A DNA stretch of 64,000 bases from Vibrio sinaloensis (GTDB lineage Bacteria; Pseudomonadota; Gammaproteobacteria; Enterobacterales; Vibrionaceae): positions 744,001 to 808,000 of the forward strand of contig NZ_CP096199.1 of assembly GCF_023195835.1 (NCBI RefSeq). The letters are read 5' to 3'. Made by a program: the position numbers and the translations under genes. Positions within the stretch are counted from its first letter, which is position 1, and each line of letters starts with the position of its first letter. Below, one piece after another: positions 29,474-38,380 of this stretch. The notes under the pieces are model-generated. The model saw nothing but the letters and a program-made list of their open reading frames with translations. It was not told the DNA's origin and ran no database searches.

Positions 29474-30619
29474 ATGTCTCACTTTAAAAAAACTCTTGTT
29501 GGCGCAGCGGTTTCGACTGTTGTACTCGCTTTGTCTGGCTTGGCCGTCGCAGATACGAACCTGAATCCAGCAGAAGTAAAATATGAGCAAGGTATCTATG
29601 GTTTGATTGCTATGCAGGTGGCAAATCGTGATTACGACAACTCACCACAAAACGATGGTGTTCAGTTCAACAACGAGTCTCGTCTCGGTTGGCGTGGTAC
29701 GGCGAAGTTCGATAGCTGGGATAACTGGACTTTTTTGTGGCAAATTGAGTCAGGTTATGTCGATGAGTCATTTGCCGGTGAAAATGGCGGCAACGGCTAT
29801 TTAGGTCGTCGTGATACCTTCGTCGGTTTTGAGCATGACACTATTGGTAAAGTTCGTGTAGGTCGTGTGTTAACGCCCATTTATGAACTGATAGATTGGC
29901 CTGCAACCAACCCGGGAATGGGGAACGTTTGGGACTGGGGCGGTAATATTGGCGGCAACAATTTTAATGATCGTCAATCCGACACCATTCGTTGGGATAC
30001 CAATGAACTGTGGAAAGGCTTCACCATGGATATCGCCGCCGGTGCGGGTCAAGACCGTGCCGGTGCTACAGACAGCACTAAAGCCGGTAGCAACTACTGG
30101 CACGGTATGGCAGCACATCAGCAGTTCAGCGGTGATTGGGGGTGGATCCAGTTTGACCTAGCCTATGAAATGAACTACGACACAGTGGAAGGCGATAACG
30201 AAAAGTACTGGGATAATCAGACTTACCTCGTCGGCTCTCAGGGTGGTTTCTCAAATGGCTTAGGCTACTTTGCATACTACCGGATTGCTGAAGCGCAAGA
30301 TACGAAAGGCAGTGATGAAGCAGAACACTCTTACTCTGTCGGTGTGACATACAATTTTGGTGAAGGTAACAAGTGGCAAGCGAAGGTCGCACACGCTGAA
30401 AACCTTGGTCTAGAAGTCGATGGCAAAGACATTGACGGTACCAAAGACAAAGTAACCTCTATGCAGCTAATGTATTCCGTTGATACCAATGCGGTTGTTT
30501 ACGCTCGTTACGCAATGAATGATTTAGAAAATACCGGTAAAACTGGCGAAGGCTATCAAGGTCGTTGGAAGTCGGACAGCTTTAATGAAGCGTCTGTCGG
30601 TATCGAATACTGGTTCTAA
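29474..30619 (+). CDS. Outer-membrane porin, chitoporin-related
   Basis: A 381-residue porin with signal peptide MSHFKKTLVGAAVSTVVLALSGLAVA. The mature part shares the architecture of the porin at 8089: RLGWRGTAKF, WTFLWQIESG, GYLGRRDTFVGFE, GRVLTPIYELIDWPATNPGMG (constriction loop, compare VDWPHTNPGLG) and a final VGIEYWF. Sugar specificity is unknown; relation to a chitoporin suggests oligosaccharides. The frame is open from 29456, but the ATG at 29474 gives a proper signal peptide. It is followed by a hairpin and a DUF2057 gene, the same layout as at 8-10 kb. Confidence 0.85.
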   Translation: MSHFKKTLVGAAVSTVVLALSGLAVADTNLNPAEVKYEQGIYGLIAMQVANRDYDNSPQNDGVQFNNESRLGWRGTAKFDSWDNWTFLWQIESGYVDESFAGENGGNGYLGRRDTFVGFEHDTIGKVRVGRVLTPIYELIDWPATNPGMGNVWDWGGNIGGNNFNDRQSDTIRWDTNELWKGFTMDIAAGAGQDRAGATDSTKAGSNYWHGMAAHQQFSGDWGWIQFDLAYEMNYDTVEGDNEKYWDNQTYLVGSQGGFSNGLGYFAYYRIAEAQDTKGSDEAEHSYSVGVTYNFGEGNKWQAKVAHAENLGLEVDGKDIDGTKDKVTSMQLMYSVDTNAVVYARYAMNDLENTGKTGEGYQGRWKSDSFNEASVGIEYWF

Positions 30620-30637
30620 TACTGGTGAACATTGTCT

Positions 30638-30660
30638 GGGCGGCGACTTGCCGCCCTTAG
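30638..30660 (+). terminator. Hairpin between second porin and DUF2057 gene
   Basis: GGGCGGC-GACTT-GCCGCCC, 18 bp after the porin stop, with a weak T tail. It has the same position as the hairpin at 9241-9263. Confidence 0.65.
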
Positions 30661-30693
30661 TCGTTTACTCTTCTCTGTGACGTCGAGGAATCT

Positions 30694-31320
30694 ATGAAAA
30701 AACTCATATCCGCCTTTATTATCGGTGCGATGGCATTACCAGTGTACGCTACTGAACTTTCGTTTATTAATGAAATCGAGCCGTTAGTGCTCAACGGTAA
30801 AGAGCTGACTGGTAATGATTATAAAAGTGCTCAAGTGATAAACTTGAAAGAGGGTCAAAACCAGCTCGTATTCGCCCTTGATCAATTGGTTGTTGAGGAT
30901 GGGCGTCGTAACAAATTGGTTTTTCCGACAGTCATCATCAGATTTGACCTAGCGTCAGATCCAGTCACTCTCAGTTACCCAGTCCTCCGCAACGCCGAGC
31001 AAGCGAAAAAATTCCGCAACGCATTGGATTTCTCATTGCTAGATTCTCACGGCAACCCTGTGGATTACCAAGTTGATTTATTGCATGTCAAAGGCATTTC
31101 ACCGTTCAACGACCTCGAAGCGGCGATGGCGGAGTATAACCAGCAAGGAGGCATTGCCGCAGTAACAGCACAACAAAGCGTTCCCCTGCATCATTCCGAG
31201 GCACAGCAGCCAACTGGCTCGGTCACAACTCGCGCCGCGTTAGAGCAAGATTTTCTCTTTCTGCCACTAGAGGAGCGGCAAGCGTTTGTCGCTTGGGCTG
31301 TTCAACACCTGAATAACTAA
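30694..31320 (+). CDS. DUF2057 family (YccT/CsgI-like) exported protein, second copy
   Basis: A 208-residue paralogue of the protein at 9284. The signal peptide is MKKLISAFIIGAMALPVYA. The family core (LSFINEIEPLVLNGKEL, NLKEGQNQLVFALDQLV) is clear, and a single C-terminal helical repeat (FLFLPLEERQAFVAWAVQHL) corresponds to the two repeats of the first copy. Predicted periplasmic; function unknown. It is probably read through from the porin 74 bp upstream. Confidence 0.85.
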   Translation: MKKLISAFIIGAMALPVYATELSFINEIEPLVLNGKELTGNDYKSAQVINLKEGQNQLVFALDQLVVEDGRRNKLVFPTVIIRFDLASDPVTLSYPVLRNAEQAKKFRNALDFSLLDSHGNPVDYQVDLLHVKGISPFNDLEAAMAEYNQQGGIAAVTAQQSVPLHHSEAQQPTGSVTTRAALEQDFLFLPLEERQAFVAWAVQHLNN

Positions 31321-31437
31321 TAAAACATCCATCTCATGGATTGTAGATTTGCATATCGGTGCTAAAATAACGCGCAATTTTGGCACCGCTCGATAAATGA
31401 GTCAGGTGCGGTCATTTAGACAATCAAGGTATTTTAC

Positions 31438-32865
31438 ATGACGGTTAAAACTCGTTTTGCTCCAAGCCCAACAGGCTACCTACACGTTGGTGGTGCGCGC
31501 ACTGCACTTTACTCATGGCTGTTTGCCAAGAACCAAGGTGGTGAATTTGTTCTACGTATTGAAGATACAGACCTAGAACGTAACTCTCAGGAAGCGGTTG
31601 ATGCCATTCTTGAAGGTATGCAATGGATGGGGCTAGAGTGGGACGAGGGCCCGTATTTCCAGTCGAAGCGTTTTGACCGATACAACGAGATGGTTGATAA
31701 GCTGCTGGCGGAAGATAAAGCGTACAAATGTTATGCGTCTAAAGAGCTGCTTGATGAGATTCGCGCAGAGCAAGAAGCGAACAAAGAGATGCCACGTTAT
31801 GATGCGCAACATCCTAAGATTGTTGCAGCCAATGCGGCAGCCAAAGAGGGTGACCCTTGTGTGATCCGTTTCCGTAACCCGAAACAGGGTAGTGTTGTCT
31901 TTGATGACCAAATTCGTGGTCGCATTGAAATTGGTAACGATCAACTCGACGATTTGATCATTCGTCGTACTGATGGCTCACCAACTTACAACTTTGTTGT
32001 CGTGGTTGATGACTGGGATATGGGCATTACCCACGTTGTCCGTGGTGAAGACCACATCAACAACACCCCACGTCAGATCAATATCTACAAAGCGCTAGGC
32101 GCACCTGTACCGACTTTTGCACACTGTGCGATGATCCTAGGCGATGATGGTGCCAAGCTGTCTAAGCGTCATGGCGCGGTTTCAGTGATGCAATACCGTG
32201 ATGAAGGTTACTTGCCGAATGCATTGAACAACTACCTAGTGCGTTTAGGTTGGTCTCACGGTGATCAAGAGATCTTCTCGCAACAAGAGATGATTGACCT
32301 ATTCAGCTTGAATGCCATTTCTAAATCGGCCTCTGCGTTCAACACAGAAAAGCTGTTGTGGTTAAACAACCACTACATCAAGACATCACAGCCTGAGTAC
32401 GTGGCTGAGCATCTTCAGTGGCACCTAGACAACCAGAAGCTGGATACCACAAATGGTCCTGCGATTACCCAAGTGATCAAGCTGGTGGGTGAGCGCTGCA
32501 ATACCTTAGTTGAACTTGCGCAGCAAATTCGCTATTTCTACGAAGACTTTGCTGAGTTTGAGGCGGGCGCAGCGAAGAAACACCTACGAGGTGTGGCGAA
32601 AGAGCCGCTTGAGCTGGCGCTGGCCAAAGCGGAAGCACTGGCTGATTGGTCAACAGATAGCATCAAACAGGGCGTAATTGCCGCTGTGTGTGAAGAGCTA
32701 GAAATTGGCATGGGTAAAATTGGTATGCCGCTTCGTGTTGCCGTGACGGGTGGCGGTCAATCGCCGTCAGTGGATGCAGTGATGGAGCTAGTCGGCAAAG
32801 AGCGCTGTATTGCTCGAATCAAAATGGCACTGGCTTTCATCGCCGAGCGCGAAGCCAACGCCTAA
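31438..32865 (+). CDS. gltX: Glutamyl-tRNA synthetase
   Basis: Charges tRNA-Glu. The 475-residue class I synthetase carries the HIGH-type motif [14 protein letters not shown] at its start and the KMSKS-type motif AKLSKRHGA around residue 240. The anticodon-binding domain forms the C-terminal third. It stands alone, with its own promoter in 31321-31437 and a terminator. Confidence 0.98.
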   Translation: MTVKTRFAPSPTGYLHVGGARTALYSWLFAKNQGGEFVLRIEDTDLERNSQEAVDAILEGMQWMGLEWDEGPYFQSKRFDRYNEMVDKLLAEDKAYKCYASKELLDEIRAEQEANKEMPRYDAQHPKIVAANAAAKEGDPCVIRFRNPKQGSVVFDDQIRGRIEIGNDQLDDLIIRRTDGSPTYNFVVVVDDWDMGITHVVRGEDHINNTPRQINIYKALGAPVPTFAHCAMILGDDGAKLSKRHGAVSVMQYRDEGYLPNALNNYLVRLGWSHGDQEIFSQQEMIDLFSLNAISKSASAFNTEKLLWLNNHYIKTSQPEYVAEHLQWHLDNQKLDTTNGPAITQVIKLVGERCNTLVELAQQIRYFYEDFAEFEAGAAKKHLRGVAKEPLELALAKAEALADWSTDSIKQGVIAAVCEELEIGMGKIGMPLRVAVTGGGQSPSVDAVMELVGKERCIARIKMALAFIAEREANA

Positions 32866-32884
32866 CAGACCTTTCTGAAACAAG

Positions 32885-32915
32885 ACCGCAGCTTAAACGC
32901 TGCGGTTTTTTTTTT
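32885..32915 (+). terminator. gltX terminator
   Basis: ACCGCAGC-TTAAAC-GCTGCGGT followed by an uninterrupted run of T. Confidence 0.95.
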
Positions 32916-33116
32916 GCCTGTTAATGTTTTAAAAATGAGACGAGGTTATTTAATTTGGGCTTTGAGTCAATATTTTGTTAACTGCATCGCATTGCTGGTG
33001 TTTTTGTGTATATTTGCGTGGCAGCCTGATGGTGGTGCTTATCGATGATTACCAATTGGTAACAATCCATTAGCTCAGTATGGCTTGATAAAACAACAAA
33101 TAAGGTAGGAAGTGAG

Positions 33117-34094
33117 ATGAATAAGTTAGCAGTGATGGTTTCTAGTGCACTAGTGCTCGCATCAGCCGGCGCCAATGCGCAATTTTATCTTGGTGGTAAA
33201 GTCGGGACATCGTGGTTGGATGATGCTTGCACAGCGGTAACGGCAACTTGCGATGATGAGTCGATTGCCGCTGGTCTGCTTGCAGGCTACGAATTTTTTG
33301 ATTTTCTGTCGCTTGAGGCTGGTTATGACTATTTAGGAGAGTTTAGCGCAGCCGGTTTAAATGATGAAAAAGTCAAAGCTTACACCCTAGCACCCAAGCT
33401 CAATTTGGCATTAAACGAAGATTGGTCTCTATACGGTAAGTTTGGTGGTGCCCGTGTTGAGTATGGAAGCTATAACGATAGCTCTTTTCTTGGTGCGGTA
33501 GGTCTTGAACTGGATTCCCATAAAAATGTTACCGTACGGCTAGAGTATCAACGCCTCACCGACGTAAGTAACCCTTGGGCCAAGGCAGCAGTGAATAGCG
33601 CTACACTAGGTTTTGTGTATAAATTTGGTGCTAGTCCGCAGTCGGTATCTGAACCGGTCGTCATGGAAGAAAAAGTGGTTCAACCAATGGTAGAAGAGGT
33701 GAAGCCTGAGGTCGCACCAGCACCAGTGGTCAAAACTTTCCAAGCTAAAGTTATCGATTCTGGCGCATTCGCCCATGATAGCACGACGCTCAAATCCGAA
33801 AGCCAGCCAGCGATCACCGAACTTGCGAGCTTTATGAAGCAATTCCCACAGTCTAAAGTTGAGGTGACGGGCTACACGGATTCGTCTGGTCCAGCCGCTT
33901 ACAACCAAAAGCTCTCTGAGAAACGAGCTCAATCGGTAGCTGCTGCGTTGATTGAACAAGGTATTGCTCCAGAGCGCATTACCGCAACAGGCCAAGGGGA
34001 AAACAACCCTATCGCAACCAACGATAGTCCGCAGGGCCGAGCGAAAAACCGTCGAGTAGAGATCGTGGTACCGAGCTTTGAGTACCAAGAGTAA
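33117..34094 (+). CDS. ompA: OmpA-family outer-membrane protein
   Basis: A 325-residue protein with signal peptide MNKLAVMVSSALVLASAGANA, an N-terminal eight-strand beta-barrel (about 22-175, FYLGGKVGTSWLDD), a short valine/proline/glutamate hinge (about 182-205) and a C-terminal OmpA peptidoglycan-binding domain (about 210-322) with TGYTDSSGPAAYNQKLSEKRA and GRAKNRRVEI. It links the outer membrane to peptidoglycan. An OmpA gene beside gltX is also found in V. cholerae. Confidence 0.93.
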   Translation: MNKLAVMVSSALVLASAGANAQFYLGGKVGTSWLDDACTAVTATCDDESIAAGLLAGYEFFDFLSLEAGYDYLGEFSAAGLNDEKVKAYTLAPKLNLALNEDWSLYGKFGGARVEYGSYNDSSFLGAVGLELDSHKNVTVRLEYQRLTDVSNPWAKAAVNSATLGFVYKFGASPQSVSEPVVMEEKVVQPMVEEVKPEVAPAPVVKTFQAKVIDSGAFAHDSTTLKSESQPAITELASFMKQFPQSKVEVTGYTDSSGPAAYNQKLSEKRAQSVAAALIEQGIAPERITATGQGENNPIATNDSPQGRAKNRRVEIVVPSFEYQE

Positions 34095-34120
34095 CGACTC
34101 TTTTCTTTGATAAAAACCGT

Positions 34121-34147
34121 AAAGCCCTGGTGAACATCCAGGGCTTT
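34121..34147. terminator. Terminator hairpin between ompA and unknown gene
   Basis: AAAGCCCTGG-N7-CCAGGGCTTT, 26 bp after the ompA stop and 16 bp before the convergent gene's end; probably serves both. Confidence 0.85.
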
Positions 34148-34163
34148 CTACTTAATGCTTCGG

Positions 34164-34670
34164 CTACTTTAGATCGATACTGTTTAAGCGGCCCATAAAC
34201 TCAAGAATCTCTAAGTTCTCTTTATTGGCCGCTAATAATGCTTTCTTGGTTTTAGAGTAGGCCGCTAACCGACCATGTTTTTTGATTGAGCAAACCACAC
34301 TGCGGTATATAAGCTTGCCATTCTCATCATAGTTACGCCACGCGGCAATGTAGCATTCATCTTTTGCGTCTGGGTTTTCTTTGGTTGGTCTGGGTTTAAA
34401 AATGATTTTAGGCTCTAAAGAGTGCGGAAGGCGAGTCATCAGATAAGGATCTTTGAGTAGTCTGCGCCAAAACTTGCCCCACATTTCACTGCCTAGCTCG
34501 TTGCGCAGCTTAATGGCCTTTTTTAATCCTTTTTTTTCACCGATACGGATGTAACCCACCGAACGATGCAGCACCTTATCATCTGGGGTGTGGATATGGA
34601 TTTTGAATGCGGTCTTGGCCTTAGAAATAAAGCGATGGCCAGTATTGGTTTCTAGATTACTCTTCTTCAT
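34164..34670 (-). CDS. Unrecognised basic protein with two similar halves
   Basis: A 168-residue, lysine/arginine-rich, apparently cytoplasmic protein that I cannot assign with certainty. Similar vibrio proteins are sometimes labelled Fe3+-citrate transporter substrate-binding, which the sequence does not support: there is no signal peptide. It has two halves of like pattern: three short strands, then a basic helix. The halves are FKIHIHTPDDKVLHRSVGYI with its helix KKGLKKAIKLRNELG, and CYIAAWRNYDENGKLIYRSV with its helix YSKTKKALLAANKE. That pattern recalls AP2-type DNA-binding domains. It lies between ompA and tRNA-Arg and is convergent with ompA. Confidence 0.7.
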   Translation of the reverse strand: MKKSNLETNTGHRFISKAKTAFKIHIHTPDDKVLHRSVGYIRIGEKKGLKKAIKLRNELGSEMWGKFWRRLLKDPYLMTRLPHSLEPKIIFKPRPTKENPDAKDECYIAAWRNYDENGKLIYRSVVCSIKKHGRLAAYSKTKKALLAANKENLEILEFMGRLNSIDLK

Positions 34671-34737
34671 AACCGGGTTATCTATAACTTTGTTAATAGA
34701 TATTTTAGATGAAACTAGCCGAATCGTGAAGACAACA

Positions 34738-34776
34738 AAAAATAAAGAGCTACAACCGATGAACGGCTATAGCTCT
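34738..34776 (-). terminator. tRNA-Arg terminator
   Basis: AGAGCTA...TAGCTCT arms with inner GCCG/CGGT pairing; on the minus strand followed by TTATTTTTTG, 7 bp after the tRNA. Confidence 0.85.
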
Positions 34777-34782
34777 AATATC

Positions 34783-34859
34783 TGGCGCTCCCGACAGGAT
34801 TCGAACCTGTGACCTGCCCCTTAGGAGGGGGCCGCGCTATCCAGCTGTGCCACGGGAGC
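34783..34859 (-). tRNA. tRNA-Arg (CCT)
   Basis: 77 nt including an encoded CCA. Acceptor arms are GCTCCCG/CGGGAGC, and the anticodon loop CTCCTAA gives anticodon CCT (reads AGG). A possible promoter, TTGATA-N17-TATCAG, lies just upstream, inside a small inverted repeat at 34876-34900. Confidence 0.96.
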
Positions 34860-34906
34860 ATACCTATATGATACTGATACTTAGCGAGAAGTTAAGTATC
34901 AAATTC

Positions 34907-35084
34907 ATACCAAACAGCATAAATATCTGGTCATTCTTGCTGGTTAAAATCGCTTATAGCGTCGTTATAGCTATGTTTGCAAGGAATGGTGTAGGTAGGT
35001 CAACTAGCTAGCTGCAATCTATGCCTTGCTCTCAGCGATTTTTCCTGCACAATTATCTGATCACCTATTTATCCCGTTTGGTAT
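34907..35084. repeat. 178-bp palindromic MITE-like element
   Basis: The ends ATACCAAAC and GTTTGGTAT are perfect inverted repeats. Similarity between the two arms continues inward for about 50-80 bp with mismatches (for example ATAAATA..TG.TCA and AAAATCGCT in both arms). There is no reading frame of note inside. The element ends 6 bp past the flgT stop codon and may act as its terminator. This is what a non-autonomous palindromic mobile element looks like. Confidence 0.65.
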
Positions 35085-35090
35085 CAGTGA

Positions 35091-36224
35091 TCACAGCTGT
35101 TTGTGCATAACATCGCCAATTTGGATGCTGCCGGCAAGCTCTGCTTGATCGACAGTCAGCTCAGCTTCGTTTTCATACACACGTGATACAGTCAGGGTGA
35201 TATCGGTTTCGGTGACCTTGTTACGAGGGAGACCCCGTTGGTCGATAAATGATCCCGTGTGCCACAACTGCAGTTTGTCACCTTGTTGGACCCCATGGAT
35301 GCGACCTAAGTCGATCGTAATGGTATTGCCCCATTTTGCCACCACTTCTGGCAGCGTAATCTTACATGACAGTTCAGACTCAAGGTCGAGCATAATGTTA
35401 CGGCTTACGCGCAACATCATAGTGCCATAGGTCGACGACCAAAAACGTGCGCTACGAGTGTCTACTTGGCTGGTTTTGGCAAACGGCCAGCGGGCAACTT
35501 CGCGGTAATTGCGATTGTATACTTCGTTGCCGGTTTTGCCGTCAAATACCGTCATTTCTAAGGCGAACTGACGATTGATAATGTCATCAGACAACAACTT
35601 GCTCTCTATTGTTGCGGTTAAGTCGGTAATAACGCCGCCGATGATGTATTGGGCACCAGTGTCTTCGGCGATCATTTTTAGTCGCTCAGGGTAGCGCTTA
35701 TTAATCTCGAAATCTGTGGTACCGACGGAGACAAAGTTCACCGACTCTTGATCTAACTGACGGTTGATGATGCCGGCAAAATCGTCACCAACGTCGTATA
35801 TCTGGCCCATGACAGCCTGTTGGGGAGAGGCAATATCGACATTGCCGACCAAAAATGTCTTTTTATATTGGTTAACATGGCAACCTGTTGCCGATGGGTA
35901 GATGTCGACTCTGGCTTTCACCAGCATAACCCCCTGGCTTACTTCCTGTTCATCAACGACGATGTAGCGAATTTCGCTATTGGTAAATTGATACTCTTTA
36001 CGGTTGCTTTCTAGTAGTGGCCTCAGATTGGCGATGCTGCCGATGTCGGCGCCGGCAAAACTGACTGCTTTATAGAGTGCATCTTCTAAAGCATGAATGC
36101 GCGCGACCTCCTCGGAAGAGACAACCGTGGCAGAACCTGTGACTTCATACCAGCCCGCAGAGACAGCATGACTCCACAAACTGATGCAGAGTGTAGATAA
36201 CAACACAAGTAGAGACTTTTTCAT
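35091..36224 (-). CDS. flgT: Flagellar H-ring protein FlgT
   Basis: Periplasmic component of the H ring that surrounds the basal body in sodium-driven vibrio polar flagella and is needed for stator and T-ring assembly. The protein is 377 residues. The signal peptide MKKSLLVLLSTLCISLWSHAVSA precedes the FlgT N-terminal segment GWYEVTGSATVVSSEEVARIHALEDAL; the middle and C-terminal domains follow, the last containing ITIDLGRIHGVQQGDKLQLW. It is divergent from flgO-flgP, as in V. cholerae. Confidence 0.95.
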   Translation of the reverse strand: MKKSLLVLLSTLCISLWSHAVSAGWYEVTGSATVVSSEEVARIHALEDALYKAVSFAGADIGSIANLRPLLESNRKEYQFTNSEIRYIVVDEQEVSQGVMLVKARVDIYPSATGCHVNQYKKTFLVGNVDIASPQQAVMGQIYDVGDDFAGIINRQLDQESVNFVSVGTTDFEINKRYPERLKMIAEDTGAQYIIGGVITDLTATIESKLLSDDIINRQFALEMTVFDGKTGNEVYNRNYREVARWPFAKTSQVDTRSARFWSSTYGTMMLRVSRNIMLDLESELSCKITLPEVVAKWGNTITIDLGRIHGVQQGDKLQLWHTGSFIDQRGLPRNKVTETDITLTVSRVYENEAELTVDQAELAGSIQIGDVMHKQL

Positions 36225-36239
36225 GTTTATTTACCAAGT

Positions 36240-36255
36240 TGGTTCATTTTTTGCT
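36240..36255 (+). promoter_or_regulatory. Sigma-54 promoter, flgOP
   Basis: TGGTTC-ATTTT-TTGCT, a moderate match to the -24/-12 consensus (TGGCAC-N5-TTGCW), about 130 bp before flgO on its strand. Confidence 0.55.
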
Positions 36256-36387
36256 TAATAATTCTTAGCGGATTCGGGTGTTGCTTTTTAAAATGATTGC
36301 ACAGGATGAAAAGCAAAGAATGTTCCACTTTTAGAAGAGAGCTAAAAGATTCGACATTTTACGCCTTAATGTATCGGAGATTAGAGA

Positions 36388-37023
36388 ATGAAAAGATGGC
36401 TATCGCTAGTGCCCGTGGTGTTTCTCACTGCCTGTGCCTATGCGCCAATTTATAACGGTAAAGAACCTTACTCAGGTTCGCAGTTTATGTTGATGGAAAG
36501 CCCGCGTCATACTCTTGACTTCTTTGTCGAGAGCATGACAGAGGATTTAATGATTTCAAATACCAGTGTCTCCGCACGTACGCCGATAGCGGTGACCTCC
36601 TTTGTTGATCTGCAAAATATGGATGCAACCAACTGGCTGGGCAACTCAGTATCCGAAGGGTTTATTCATCAGTTTCAGCGCCGCGGATTTAAAGTGGTCG
36701 ACTTTAAAACCACGGGTTCGATTCAAGTGACGCATCAAGGTGATTTTGCCTTTAGCCGAGATTGGAAAGATTTGGCGCAAGAGCAAGATATCCAGTATGT
36801 CCTGACGGGCACTATGTTGCGCCAAGAGGGTGGGGTATTGGTCAATGCTCGAGTGGTTGGAATGCAATCGCGTGTGGTTGTAGCAACCGCTCAAGGTTTC
36901 TTACCAGCAGATCGTATCGGCCGAGATCTCGATACCCTTAACAGTATTCGAACTCAAGACGGTGTGCTGATTCGTTCAGACCCGACGATGACCCAACCAT
37001 ACACGGTTATTTTGCGTCCATAG
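36388..37023 (+). CDS. flgO: Flagellar outer-membrane lipoprotein FlgO
   Basis: A 211-residue lipoprotein of the FlgO family. The lipobox LTAC puts the lipidated cysteine at position 16 (MKRWLSLVPVVFLTAC), and the FlgO domain (about 45-190) holds IAVTSFVDLQNMDATNWLGNSVSEGF. In V. cholerae FlgO and FlgP are outer-membrane proteins needed for normal motility. flgP starts 9 bp downstream, one operon. Confidence 0.93.
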   Translation: MKRWLSLVPVVFLTACAYAPIYNGKEPYSGSQFMLMESPRHTLDFFVESMTEDLMISNTSVSARTPIAVTSFVDLQNMDATNWLGNSVSEGFIHQFQRRGFKVVDFKTTGSIQVTHQGDFAFSRDWKDLAQEQDIQYVLTGTMLRQEGGVLVNARVVGMQSRVVVATAQGFLPADRIGRDLDTLNSIRTQDGVLIRSDPTMTQPYTVILRP

Positions 37024-37032
37024 GGAGAACAC

Positions 37033-37464
37033 ATGAAAAAGCTATTACTCCTAGCGGTGGCGTTGGTGATGGTTGGATGTCAGCCGCTCAATACTATGCG
37101 TCCTGATGACTGGCTCACGGCGGTAGGTTACGCCAGCATTAGCGAACAAATCGGCCGCAATGAAGAAGAGAAACAAGTACGAGCCATGCGTGCCTCAAAA
37201 ATCGATGCGTACCGCGAGTTAGCCGAGCAAGTTTACGGTATGCGTGTCAGTGGCCGCGCTGATCTCAAAGATCAACGACTCGGCACTGAACGCACCTCAG
37301 GGGCTGTAGATGGTGTGATTCGTGGTGCGGAAGTAGTCAGGAGCTACAAAGTTGGTGACAGTTATGTTACTGAACTGCGCCTTGATATCCAAAAAATGAA
37401 CAAGCTGCGTGACTACGGTGAGGTACAACAGGTGCCAGAGAAAAGGCAGCAAACTCTGTTCTAA
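37033..37464 (+). CDS. flgP: Flagellar outer-membrane lipoprotein FlgP
   Basis: A 143-residue lipoprotein; the lipobox MVGC places the cysteine at position 16. The LPP20-like core VRAMRASKIDAYRELAEQVYGMRVSGRAD is typical of FlgP, a basal-body ring lipoprotein of polar flagella. It is the second gene of the flgO-flgP operon. Confidence 0.94.
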   Translation: MKKLLLLAVALVMVGCQPLNTMRPDDWLTAVGYASISEQIGRNEEEKQVRAMRASKIDAYRELAEQVYGMRVSGRADLKDQRLGTERTSGAVDGVIRGAEVVRSYKVGDSYVTELRLDIQKMNKLRDYGEVQQVPEKRQQTLF

Positions 37465-37491
37465 TAGTTTCACTCTACTCCGACTGCAAAC

Positions 37492-37523
37492 AAAAAGCGG
37501 CAATCGTATGATTGCCGCTTTTT
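37492..37523. terminator. Bidirectional terminator flgP / flgN
   Basis: AAAAAGCGGCAATC-GTAT-GATTGCCGCTTTTT between the convergent flgP and flgN genes. Confidence 0.95.
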
Positions 37524-37541
37524 CTATTCATGTTTGACCGA

Positions 37542-37967
37542 TTACGCCTTGATATTGGTGCCCAAGGTAGTCACATTTTTGGTTTGCCCCTCGGCGGTAT
37601 AGGTCATGCCGAGTTTGCCTTGAGATTGCTGCATCAGGTTGTTGAGCTTATTGAAACTCAACTGCGCACGTTGCAAGGCTTGACCATTGATATCGTTCTT
37701 TTGCTGACACTCACTAACTAGTTGTCGGATTTCGTCAACCAGAGGGCTCAACTCTGGATCGGAATTTAAATCTTCAACGTCAGGATGACGACGAATTCGT
37801 TCGTCTGTGGTTTGCAATTGTTCGATCAAAGTGATTTTTTGTTTGGCACATTGCTCGATATCTTTCGAGACTCGGCTCGCTATGGCATGCTTTTCTTGAT
37901 CAAGGACGTCACTCAACTGTTGGGCGTTTTTGTGCTGAAACTGAACTAATCCTAGTAGTGCTGCCAT
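37542..37967 (-). CDS. flgN: Flagellar export chaperone FlgN
   Basis: A 141-residue, largely helical cytoplasmic chaperone that protects the hook-associated proteins FlgK and FlgL before export. It has the FlgN plan of long amphipathic helices (QQLSDVLDQEKHAIASRVSKDIEQCAKQKITLIEQL) and a variable C-terminus. It follows flgM by 16 bp on the same strand. Confidence 0.92.
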   Translation of the reverse strand: MAALLGLVQFQHKNAQQLSDVLDQEKHAIASRVSKDIEQCAKQKITLIEQLQTTDERIRRHPDVEDLNSDPELSPLVDEIRQLVSECQQKNDINGQALQRAQLSFNKLNNLMQQSQGKLGMTYTAEGQTKNVTTLGTNIKA

Positions 37968-37983
37968 AAACTAAATCTCGTGC

Positions 37984-38298
37984 TTACAGTCCGCCGAGTT
38001 CTTTTTCGAACTTCATCATGTTATCAGCGAGCTTCTCTGGATTGACGGTATAAGAACCATTGGCGATAGCTTCTTTAATCGCTGCCACTTTTGCTTGGTC
38101 AAAGCTTGGCTTAGCTGCCATCTGAGTATGCATTTCTCCCATCGCCTTACCCTGTGAGCTAAGTGACACTGCATCCTGAGCGACACTCGACTTTTTTGCT
38201 GAGTCAGAGCCGCTGGTCGCACTGCTTTCATTGCGCACGGAACTTCGTGTCGAAGTCGAGAGCGGTTGTCCCGAGCGTATGTTATCGATACCTGCCAT
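37984..38298 (-). CDS. flgM: Anti-sigma-28 factor FlgM
   Basis: A 104-residue inhibitor of FliA (sigma-28), exported through the finished hook. The N-terminal half is disordered and serine/threonine-rich (MAGIDNIRSGQPLSTSTRSSVRN). The C-terminal sigma-binding region has FDQAKVAAIKEAIANGSYTVNPEKLADNMMKFE. It has its own sigma-28 promoter, so it is autoregulated. Confidence 0.95.
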   Translation of the reverse strand: MAGIDNIRSGQPLSTSTRSSVRNESSATSGSDSAKKSSVAQDAVSLSSQGKAMGEMHTQMAAKPSFDQAKVAAIKEAIANGSYTVNPEKLADNMMKFEKELGGL

Positions 38299-38336
38299 AG
38301 TTGAGCCTTTTAATTAGATAGATACTTGTACTGTCA

Positions 38337-38363
38337 ATATCGACCATACTAGCGGAAACTTTA
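38337..38363 (-). promoter_or_regulatory. Sigma-28 promoter, flgMN
   Basis: On the minus strand TAAA, 15-bp spacer, GTCGATAT, matching TAAA-N15-GCCGATAA at most positions; 39 bp before the flgM start. Confidence 0.8.
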
Positions 38364-38380
38364 ACTTTTTTTGCAATCAG

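Noticed and set aside
34164..34670. Iron-citrate transporter substrate-binding protein as a name for this gene
   Set aside because: No signal peptide or lipobox, and only 168 basic residues; it does not fit a binding protein.
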